Source: Lachnospiraceae bacterium
Lineage (GTDB): Bacteria > Bacillota > Clostridia > Lachnospirales > Lachnospiraceae
Length of the DNA stretch: 12,706 nt
Direction of reading: 5' to 3'
Assembly (NCBI GenBank): GCA_024691145.1
Contig: JAILNW010000245.1
Location: forward strand, 1-12,706
The translations under genes and the position numbers were made by a program. The notes under the pieces are model-generated. The model did no database searches. It saw nothing but the letters and a program-made list of their open reading frames with translations, and was not told the DNA's origin. Within the stretch, counting starts at the first letter, position 1. The number at the start of each line of letters is the position of its first letter. Below are positions 6,901 through 12,706 of this stretch, in pieces.

Positions 6901-7073
6901 ACAATAGACAAATATTTGCTGCAATGGTAACATATGGATTTCTGACTTATCATGACGGAAAAATATCTATACCTAATAAAGAATTAATGCTGAAGTTTGA
7001 GGCTGCATTAGAAGATGAATGCCTTGATGTAAGCAGATTAAGTGATGAAATGAGAGAAGTAATGGAATTGTAA
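6897..7073 (+). pseudogene. Relic of an AAA-ATPase-like/PD-(D/E)XK protein (58 codons)
   Basis: An ORF of 58 codons starts at the ATGA overlap with the Nudix stop. Its sequence (RQIFAAMVTYGFLTYHDGKI, then IPNKELMLKFEAALEDE) matches from memory the junction between the AAA-ATPase-like domain and the C-terminal PD-(D/E)XK nuclease domain of a large family, common in Lachnospiraceae and Bacteroidetes, of about 500 residues. Both the ATPase core upstream and the nuclease core downstream are missing, so this is a fragment left by deletion. The 4-bp overlap would allow translational coupling, so a short peptide could still be made, but nothing suggests it functions. An alternative is a small genuine protein that only resembles the family. 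Confidence 0.6.
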
Positions 7074-7105
7074 GATAGTCAATTAATAACTGAGATAAGT
7101 TAACG

Positions 7106-7141
7106 AAAACCGGTTAGATTATAATGGTCTAACCGGTTTTT
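7106..7141 (+). terminator. Strong intrinsic terminator after the MerR-Nudix block
   Basis: A perfect 13-bp stem (AAAACCGGTTAGA 7106-7118 with TCTAACCGGTTTT 7128-7140) closes a 9-nt loop; five Ts at 7137-7141 form the tail. The symmetric A run makes it potentially bidirectional. It ends the merR-nudix-relic transcript. Confidence 0.92.
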
Positions 7142-7166
7142 GACGATATACTTTTTAACCAGGATG

Positions 7167-7211
7167 GTGTCTGTTTTCAAAGGATTGGATTTGAAGGTAG
7201 ACACTGTTTTT
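7167..7211 (+). terminator. Second terminator-like hairpin
   Basis: GTGTCT (7167-7172) pairs with AGACAC (7199-7204). An inner stem TTCAAA (7176-7181) with TTTGAA (7190-7195) follows a small internal loop, and the structure is followed by TGTTTTTAT. It lies 25 bp after the stronger terminator, reinforcing the boundary between the two gene blocks. The remaining sequence up to 7291 is AT-rich and must hold the promoter of the next gene, but I cannot pick one with confidence. Confidence 0.55.
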
Positions 7212-7291
7212 ATGTATATAATAATTGAACTAATTGAAACATTAGGAAAAGATGTATTCTTAACAGTGTTTTATTGGGGAAGGGAGTATTT

Positions 7292-8050
7292 ATGAGTATT
7301 AGTAGTTCATGTTCGTATAATGTACAAAATGATGATATAAAGAATAGAGGTAACTATGTAAGGAACAAAACAGTTACTAATAATAGTGATACTGATTATA
7401 TGAAGATAATTAGTGATAAGAAAAATGAAATTTATAAAAAGCTTAAAAATGGAGATACGGAACAGTCTTTTCAGATAGGTGGAAGCACATTTACAGAAAG
7501 AGAATGGAATAAACTTATTCTAAAAGTAGATAAAACTACAGAAGCAATGCGAGAAGCAATGCGTGAAGAACATCAGAAACGTCTTGAGGAAGATATGGAA
7601 GAGAAATTAGAAAGACAGGCAAATAATGCTTCGAGTCATATTGTATATATTAAAAAAGATGATATGCTTTATTCGGGAGGAAATGGAACAGGTCTTTCAT
7701 TTTATTTGAAGTATACAAATGATTCTACAGAGGATAATCCTCACTTACTTGCTAAAGGAATTGATGAATTTGGAAATGAATTTGAACAGATTATTGAAGT
7801 AAAAAAGGTAAATCCAAGAAATGCAACACTTACGGAAATGAAGGCTCTAGAAGTATATAGTGGTGCAGAAAAAAGATATGGTTTTTCATCATTACCTATG
7901 GGGAGTGAAAATGTTGGATTAAATCAAAGACAAGATTTTATTGCAATGTTTGAAAAGAATATTAGAGACATGAATGCACTTGGTGAATATGGAATAGCAC
8001 AGCAGTATAATAAATTACTTGAATTTTATGAAAGGGTATGGCAGAAGTAG
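7292..8050 (+). CDS. Soluble protein of unknown function with QIGG-x-x-F/Y-T motif
   Basis: 252 aa with no signal peptide or membrane segment. The N-terminal 35 residues are Asn/Ser-rich and likely disordered. About residues 55-73 carry DTEQSFQIGGSTFTEREW, a segment I recall from unannotated Clostridia proteins of similar size. Residues 72-112 are a strongly charged predicted coiled coil (EAMREAMREEHQKRLEEDME). The C-terminal half is mixed, with LTEMKALEVYSG near residue 180 and an amphipathic helix (about 215-252) ending NKLLEFYERVWQK. The start at 7292 follows AGGGAG (7281-7286) with 5-nt spacing; a TTG at 7274 upstream overlaps the ribosome site region and is rejected. It is 80 bp ahead of the membrane pair, in the same direction and with no strong terminator between, so it may belong to the same transcript. 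No function is assigned; a structural or regulatory partner is conceivable. Confidence 0.7.
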   Translation: MSISSSCSYNVQNDDIKNRGNYVRNKTVTNNSDTDYMKIISDKKNEIYKKLKNGDTEQSFQIGGSTFTEREWNKLILKVDKTTEAMREAMREEHQKRLEEDMEEKLERQANNASSHIVYIKKDDMLYSGGNGTGLSFYLKYTNDSTEDNPHLLAKGIDEFGNEFEQIIEVKKVNPRNATLTEMKALEVYSGAEKRYGFSSLPMGSENVGLNQRQDFIAMFEKNIRDMNALGEYGIAQQYNKLLEFYERVWQK

Positions 8051-8130
8051 AATTATATGTAAGGGAAAAATAAAAAACTCTTTTTAGAAGAAAAAATGTC
8101 TTAAATAAATCAGATTTGAGGTGAAGACGT

Positions 8131-9576
8131 GTGACACATATTAATGAGAGCAATGAAACTAAGATTCTTTTAGAATTGAGTGTTGAGGAGAATCATTTTT
8201 TATTTGCTTCAAGTATAGATAATGCTTTACAAATTGCAGAAAACGAGTATTTACAGTTGGATGAGCAGATTTCTGAATCATTTGAAACTATAAAAAAACT
8301 TTCTGCGGAATGTGATAAGTTGGACTACATTTTATCAGCAACTTGTGGAGTTTTGTGCGGTATTATAGATATTTTTCTTGTAGGTAAGCCAGGAGAATCT
8401 CCTGTTGGGAACATTACTGATAATTGGTTTGAAGAACGAACAAAGGATTTTGCTAGATTATGTGGCTGGAAAGATACTGGAAAGGAAAATTCATCTGCTA
8501 TTGCATATCTCGAAAAGAAGTTTAAAATTCCATATGACCAGCGTGGTTCAGGAGATGCAGGAAGGTGTATTTTTGAACTGAATACTATAAATCATCATTT
8601 TAAATCTTTGGGGCATAATCCAACCTTGTTAGGATTGTTTTTTTCAATATTGGATCAGTTTAGCGCTCCGAATAAATCTCATTTTGTTACTAATGGAGAG
8701 TTAATTACACTTCATAATGCTGATGATGCTTTTGAACTTTGTGGAAATGATGTTCCGAGTAAGTTATTTTGTGCATTTGTAAATTGGTTTGGGCATCTAA
8801 TATCGGATATGTCAGGTGCATCTACGAGCAAAGGACGTGGAATGGGTATACCGTCACCATTTTGGGCTTGGACAAATGACATTATTGCAATAAAGAGAAA
8901 ATCAAGAATCCCTGTTTTTGAGTTTGATAAGACAATCAATGAGCTGGCACTAAATATTTATAAAAAAGGTTATGATTTCAGATTTCAAACAACTCAGGCC
9001 ATTGTTGTGTTTGTAAACGAAATTTTTGTTCGTATGATTTTTTCTGTAAGGAGATTAATAAGATATTTCGTTATAGTTGATAAAGAGGAGCGTTCGTTTA
9101 AGCGGTTATGGAAAGAGTGTGAACCTTTTTCTAATGCTTCTGTAAAGAGAATGCTAACTGTGGCACATGGAACGTTTTGTTTGATGGACATGAGTGATGC
9201 ATTAATAAAAGGAGCTGCTAAAGGAAATATTGCCGAATTTGCTATGCGTTTAAACATTGTGGGTGTAGGTAGATTTGCTATTTCTATGTTTGGTGAAATC
9301 GATAGGAGCATAAAAAAGAAAAGTGAAAAGGAAAATGTTTATTTTCTGAGACAAGAAAAGATAATTATTGAAGATTATATTGAAGGGTTGAAATACCTTT
9401 CATATATATATGATGATAGAAATCTGTTGACTTTTGTAGAAAATCTTGAGAATAGTGATACTTATAAATTAGCATTTATGAAATCAGTTGAATTGGCAAA
9501 AAAGAGGAGTGTTCCAGATAGTGAAATACTTAAATCTAAAGATGATATTGATGCCTATTTCAAAGGAGGTAATTAA
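8131..9576 (+). CDS. Conserved His-rich membrane-associated protein, unknown function (first gene of pair)
   Basis: 481 aa with a GTG start at 8131, chosen because GAGGTGA (8118-8124) sits 6 nt upstream. Residues 35-65 look coiled coil. A hydrophobic segment spans about 66-85 (YILSATCGVLCGIIDIFLVG), and others lie near 164-176, 287-305 and 341-358. Strikingly conserved-looking motifs are INHHFKSLGHNPTLLGLFFS (153-172), WFGHLISDMSG (219-229) and GRGMGIPSPF (235-244). I recall similar proteins in many Firmicutes without an assigned role. The spacing of H155, H156, H162, H222 and D226 recalls the H-x-x-x-T-H and SHLLLD pattern of YdjM/DUF457 membrane metal-dependent hydrolases, which is inference only. 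Its last codons contain the ribosome site of the next gene, only 2 nt away, so the two are surely translated together. Confidence 0.72.
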   Translation: MTHINESNETKILLELSVEENHFLFASSIDNALQIAENEYLQLDEQISESFETIKKLSAECDKLDYILSATCGVLCGIIDIFLVGKPGESPVGNITDNWFEERTKDFARLCGWKDTGKENSSAIAYLEKKFKIPYDQRGSGDAGRCIFELNTINHHFKSLGHNPTLLGLFFSILDQFSAPNKSHFVTNGELITLHNADDAFELCGNDVPSKLFCAFVNWFGHLISDMSGASTSKGRGMGIPSPFWAWTNDIIAIKRKSRIPVFEFDKTINELALNIYKKGYDFRFQTTQAIVVFVNEIFVRMIFSVRRLIRYFVIVDKEERSFKRLWKECEPFSNASVKRMLTVAHGTFCLMDMSDALIKGAAKGNIAEFAMRLNIVGVGRFAISMFGEIDRSIKKKSEKENVYFLRQEKIIIEDYIEGLKYLSYIYDDRNLLTFVENLENSDTYKLAFMKSVELAKKRSVPDSEILKSKDDIDAYFKGGN

Positions 9577-9578
9577 TT

Positions 9579-10688
9579 ATGCATAAAAAGAAAAAATCTG
9601 TTCTTCAACAGGCACAGGATGAAGCACAGAATGCTATAAATAAAACAAATGAAAAGATTGAAGAACTCGGGGATAAAACAGGTAATTTGTATGAAGAGCT
9701 TACAGAGATACAATCTTTGTTTGATAATATTAGGAATGTACCTAGTGAAAATAGAATAAAATATGAAGAAGTAAAAAGAATCAGACTGAATTGGAAACAA
9801 CAGGCTGAAAAGATTGAAAAGGATTATAATGATGCTGTTAATAAAAGTATGGGTGCTGGTGTTGTTGGTACTGGAGTAGGATTTGCGGTTTTTGCTATGG
9901 GACCCACTGCTGCAATGGGAATTGCAACTACTTTTGGAGTAGCTTCTACTGGAACTGCAATTTCAACATTGAGTGGTGCAGCAGCTACTAATGCTGCACT
10001 TGCTTGGCTTGGTGGAGGAGCACTTGCAACTGGCGGTGGCGGAATGGTTGCTGGCGAAGCTTTTTTAGCATTAGCAGGACCTGTAGGATGGACAATTGCA
10101 GGTGTGGCACTGCTAGGAAGTGCGTTGGCATTTTGGAATAATAGAACGAATAAAAAACATCTAGAATCTGTATTTACGATGATTAGTCAGAGAGATATTA
10201 AATCATATAATTTGGCTATTGTAGAATTGAATGAGAGAATATCAAGAATAATAGATGAAAGTTCAAAGTTGAAGAATGCAATAAGTGAAATAATGACATT
10301 TGGTCAAGATTATAAAGTAATGAGTGAAGAACAGCAATATAAACTAGGCTCTTATGTTAATCTCATGCTCTCTTCAACACAATTATTGGTAAATCCTATA
10401 AAGGGTATACAGCCTAAGTATACACAGGAGGATATGAATAAATTTCTAGCATGGAATGAAAGAAATGCAAATACAGATACATGTTATAAATATCAGGATA
10501 TGATTATTATGTTGGCAAATTTTATTTATAAAATCGAATTGAATGACAGAGACAAAAAACTGTTGTGGAAGTCTTTAAGGAAGAATAAGGATATGCTTAA
10601 ATCAATGGATATATCCAAGAAAGAGTTTGACATGGCTATTTTTGATGCGGTATATGAAGCATTAGATTATAAATATTCGGTAAATTAG
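9579..10688 (+). CDS. Coiled-coil protein with long Gly/Ala-rich membrane segment (second gene of pair)
   Basis: 369 aa. Residues 5-88 are a charged, heptad-like helical region (QQAQDEAQNAINKTNEKIEE). Residues 91-186 are very rich in Gly, Ala, Thr and small hydrophobics with no charged residue from 91 to 159, containing glycine-zipper patterns such as GAGVVGTGVG and GGGALATGGGG and ending LAGPVGWTIAGVALLGSALAF. Residues 190-260 are again helical and charged, and the C-terminal 100 residues form a separate soluble region. Coiled coil, glycine-zipper hairpin and coiled coil is an architecture seen in membrane-inserting or pore-forming proteins; no signal peptide is present, so it would act from inside. 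AAGGAGGT (9563-9570) lies inside the end of the upstream gene. A toxic effector kept in check by, or acting with, its neighbour is a plausible inference. Phage tail tape-measure or holin roles fit less well. Confidence 0.72.
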   Translation: MHKKKKSVLQQAQDEAQNAINKTNEKIEELGDKTGNLYEELTEIQSLFDNIRNVPSENRIKYEEVKRIRLNWKQQAEKIEKDYNDAVNKSMGAGVVGTGVGFAVFAMGPTAAMGIATTFGVASTGTAISTLSGAAATNAALAWLGGGALATGGGGMVAGEAFLALAGPVGWTIAGVALLGSALAFWNNRTNKKHLESVFTMISQRDIKSYNLAIVELNERISRIIDESSKLKNAISEIMTFGQDYKVMSEEQQYKLGSYVNLMLSSTQLLVNPIKGIQPKYTQEDMNKFLAWNERNANTDTCYKYQDMIIMLANFIYKIELNDRDKKLLWKSLRKNKDMLKSMDISKKEFDMAIFDAVYEALDYKYSVN

Positions 10689-10779
10689 TCTGTTAAGAAA
10701 GAGATTTCGTAAGTGTTATTTTAAATTATCAAGAGAAAATGTTACTATTTCAAGATCAATAATTTATGGAGTGATAATT

Positions 10780-11700
10780 ATGACAAAGGACAACATTATA
10801 TATTGTAATATTGGTGAAATGCAAGAATACAATGGAAATGATAAAGAGAAACCCATAGGTGGAGGAGAGTATAATACTACAGAAGTCGGTCATGAAGTTA
10901 ATAATTTTACAAAAAGCAAAGATAAATTCTATGGTTATGTACGAACAAGCTCTGAAACAATTGCTGTAGAAAATCATTTTACATGCTTATCTTATGATAA
11001 AAAATATGCAGAACATGTTCTTGTTGTTTGGGTAGTTGATAAGAAAAGAATAGTAGGTTGGTATAAAGATGCAATTGTTTATAGGGAATATATGAAATTA
11101 GATACAGAAACAGCATCTAATAGGGTGTATAATGATTATAATATAGTAGCCGAAGATGTAATGTTATTACCCGAAAATGATAGAATTGATATGAAATATA
11201 AGTTTGGGCGTAATAATATTTGGTATGGTAATGAGGAAAAAAATAAAGAAACAATAAGATTTATAGAGAAATATGAAGCGGAAGTGGAAATAATAAATTC
11301 TTCTGAAATTAAGGGTGAAGAGAAAGAAGTATTGATTAAACAAAGAATTAATCAAAGTAGGTTTCGTCAAGGATTATTAAATAAATATAAATGTAAATGC
11401 GCATTATGTGGTATGTCATTGGAAGCGACCCTAATTGCAAGCCATATAAAACCTTGGTCAAAAAGTGATTCGTGTGAGAAAGTAGATATTGAAAATGGTC
11501 TTTTATTATGTCCTAATCATGATAAACTATTTGATGAAGGATATATCTCTTTTGATAATGATGGAAAAATCATGATATCAAGTATTCTAGATGCGGATAA
11601 TTGTATAAAACTTAATGTGGTTTCTAAAATGAAAATTATGATGTCTGATAGGCTGAAGATTTATATGGAATATCATAGAAATAATAGGTATAAACAATAA
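10780..11700 (+). CDS. HNH endonuclease with N-terminal putative DNA-modification-reading domain
   Basis: 306 aa. The C-terminal domain (about 190-275) is an HNH nuclease of the HNH_2 type: zinc-binding CALC (C207, C210), ASHIKPW with His222 as the likely general base, IENGLLLC with Asn239 and C244, and CPNHDKLFD with His247. The N-terminal domain (about 1-160) contains GHEVNNFTKSKDKFYGYVRT, VVWVVDKKRIVGWYKDAIVY and DVMLLP, a pattern I recall from a recurrent HNH-linked domain. The GWYK part resembles EVE/PUA-like modified-base readers, which suggests a modification-dependent (type IV-like) restriction enzyme; this is inference. No methyltransferase is nearby, consistent with that reading. 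The start at 10780 follows GGAG (10768-10771); the GTG at 10771 overlaps it. It is 91 bp after the glycine-rich gene in the same direction, so co-transcription is possible. Confidence 0.85.
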   Translation: MTKDNIIYCNIGEMQEYNGNDKEKPIGGGEYNTTEVGHEVNNFTKSKDKFYGYVRTSSETIAVENHFTCLSYDKKYAEHVLVVWVVDKKRIVGWYKDAIVYREYMKLDTETASNRVYNDYNIVAEDVMLLPENDRIDMKYKFGRNNIWYGNEEKNKETIRFIEKYEAEVEIINSSEIKGEEKEVLIKQRINQSRFRQGLLNKYKCKCALCGMSLEATLIASHIKPWSKSDSCEKVDIENGLLLCPNHDKLFDEGYISFDNDGKIMISSILDADNCIKLNVVSKMKIMMSDRLKIYMEYHRNNRYKQ

Positions 11701-11989
11701 ATATAAAAATCTAAGTTGAGAGGAATATGAGTTTATTTATATATTTTTAATATCTTATAGAATTAGAATGTGTATATTTTATTTGTATCTTTGTGTTAAG
11801 GTTGGTAAGTTTCTGGTTATGAAAGGGTAAGAAAGTAGAATAACTTAGGTATGAATTTTATAGATGAAGCATTAAAGAATATAGGATTACATGAAGCAGC
11901 AAGAAATTATTTATCTTAACTTGAATAATATCATAATATATGTTAGACTTATTTTCAAAGTATAAAATTTAAAACAACAGGATGGTATT
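11701..11989. other. Degenerate AT-rich spacer
   Basis: 289 bp with very high A+T and no convincing gene, terminator or promoter. It contains scattered stops in all frames and one short coding-like remnant (listed separately). The poor content between an accessory block and a housekeeping-type hydrolase suggests decayed former coding sequence. Confidence 0.5.
11851..11919 (+). pseudogene. 22-codon coding-like fragment
   Basis: ATG at 11851 opens 22 codons reading MNFIDEALKNIGLHEAARNY before LS and a stop. The composition looks like real protein, with an amphipathic helix, but no ribosome site precedes it and it is too short to identify. It is probably the remains of a decayed gene; it may also be chance. 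Confidence 0.25.
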
Positions 11990-12601
11990 ATGGGAACAGA
12001 TAATAAGATAAAAGGTATATTCTTTGATTTTGATGGTGTCATTACAATCGAAAAAAATGGCACACCAACAATGGTTGCTTACATAAGTGAGAAAATGGAA
12101 TTGCCATTTGATAAAGTAAATGCTGAATATAGGAAGTTTAACAATGATTTGTTGTTAGGCAACATTACACACAGAGATATGTGGGAGCAGTTTTGTAATG
12201 CTGTAGGTAAAGATATAAGTTATAGTGTATTAGAAGAATCATTTTTAAATATTACATTAGATCAGCATATGATTAAACTAATAAGAGAGTTAAAAGAAAA
12301 GTATTATATAGGAATGATAACTGATAATAAGGCTGACAGAATAGAAGCTGTAATAAATAATACTGAACTAAAGGATTTGTTTGATTTTGTTGTCATTTCA
12401 GCAAATGTACATTCACAGAAAACAGAAGAAGCAATCTTTAAATATGTTTTGAAAGAATCAGGCTTTAAAGCTGATGAGTGTATTTTTATTGATAATACAG
12501 GAGAAAATCTTAAAATCCCTGATAAAATGGGATTTAAAACTATATTATTTGACGATGCAAATAGAAATTATGAAGAAGTTGAAAAGAAAGTTTTGGGATG
12601 A
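11990..12601 (+). CDS. HAD-superfamily hydrolase (phosphatase-like)
   Basis: 203 aa, a cytoplasmic haloacid dehalogenase-fold hydrolase of subfamily I with a helical cap inserted after motif I (about residues 20-90). Motif I is FFDFDGVIT with nucleophile Asp13 and Asp15, motif II is GMITDN with Thr111, motif III is Lys144 in SQKTEEAIF, and motif IV is CIFIDNTGEN with Asp168 followed by Asn169 where a second Asp is commoner. All key residues for phosphoryl transfer are there, so a phosphatase or phosphoglucomutase-like role is expected from the family; the substrate is not predictable. The start at 11990 follows AGGATGG (11979-11985) at short spacing. It stands alone between spacers and is probably transcribed separately; no good promoter could be fixed. 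Confidence 0.88.
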   Translation: MGTDNKIKGIFFDFDGVITIEKNGTPTMVAYISEKMELPFDKVNAEYRKFNNDLLLGNITHRDMWEQFCNAVGKDISYSVLEESFLNITLDQHMIKLIRELKEKYYIGMITDNKADRIEAVINNTELKDLFDFVVISANVHSQKTEEAIFKYVLKESGFKADECIFIDNTGENLKIPDKMGFKTILFDDANRNYEEVEKKVLG

Positions 12602-12706
12602 ATGTTTGCCCCTTTCAATTGTGTAAAAATGTGATTATGGACAAAATTATAACATAAACAACCACTATCGTCAATTGTAAGAATTTATATGAAGTTTCTA
12701 CACTTG
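12602..12706. other. Non-coding right end
   Basis: 105 bp after the HAD gene with no ORF and no clear terminator. TCAATTGT occurs twice (12615-12622 and 12671-12678), 56 bp apart, which may be chance in AT-rich DNA or part of the regulatory region of a gene to the right. Confidence 0.4.

Noticed and set aside
7234..7260. Promoter for the accessory block (TTGAAA, TATTCT)
   Set aside because: The spacer is only 15 bp and the -10 is weak; not reliable enough to annotate.
7274..7291. TTG start for the 252-aa protein
   Set aside because: The codons cover the AGGGAG ribosome site for the ATG at 7292.
9579..10688. Phage holin or tape-measure protein
   Set aside because: No other phage genes, too long for a holin, and lacking tape-measure repeats; the partner gene is not phage-like.
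10771..10779. GTG start for the HNH nuclease
   Set aside because: The G of GTG is part of the GGAG ribosome site for the ATG at 10780.
4664..11989. Defined mobile element with attachment-site repeats
   Set aside because: No integrase or transposase, and I could not find matching direct repeats at candidate ends by eye.

Overview
The window reads as a low-GC Firmicute chromosome, most likely a gut or rumen member of the Lachnospiraceae (Clostridia). This rests on the AT-rich codon use, strong GGAGG ribosome sites, the style of GreA and LysRS, and a remnant of the AAA-ATPase-like/PD-(D/E)XK family that is abundant in that group. It is an inference from composition and remembered families, not a database match. 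Every gene I accept is on the + strand. No tRNA, rRNA, CRISPR array, intact transposase or integrase was found.

Left part (1-4700) looks like resident chromosome. It holds a secreted papain-like (C39-type) cysteine protease cut by the left edge, a lipoprotein with YD/MORN-like repeats, then greA (transcript cleavage factor) and lysS (class II lysyl-tRNA synthetase). greA has a consensus promoter (TTGACA, 17-bp spacer, TATAAT), and a perfect 10-bp hairpin starts at about the predicted first transcribed base. A second hairpin separates greA from lysS.

Middle part (4664-7210) looks acquired and rearranged. After lysS comes a patch of hairpins and TTACACC repeats. It is followed by a maltose/galactoside-type O-acetyltransferase with visibly different codon use, a TipA-type MerR regulator behind a textbook 19-bp-spacer MerR promoter with a palindromic operator, a Nudix hydrolase, and a 58-codon relic of an AAA-ATPase-like protein overlapping the Nudix stop codon. 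A strong terminator closes this block, with a second hairpin behind it.

Right part (7292-11700) is an accessory block. It holds a 252-aa soluble protein of unknown function, then a tightly coupled pair (2-nt gap): a 481-aa His-rich membrane-associated protein and a 369-aa protein with an N-terminal coiled coil and a roughly 95-residue uncharged glycine/alanine-rich membrane segment. A HNH endonuclease follows, with an N-terminal domain that may read DNA modifications. A pore-like or membrane-active pair beside a possible modification-dependent nuclease is the best candidate here for an undescribed defence or conflict system. That role is inferred from architecture and neighbourhood only.

The block is followed by a degenerate AT-rich spacer (11701-11989), a HAD-superfamily hydrolase, and a short non-coding end. 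I saw no direct repeats that would define the ends of a mobile element.
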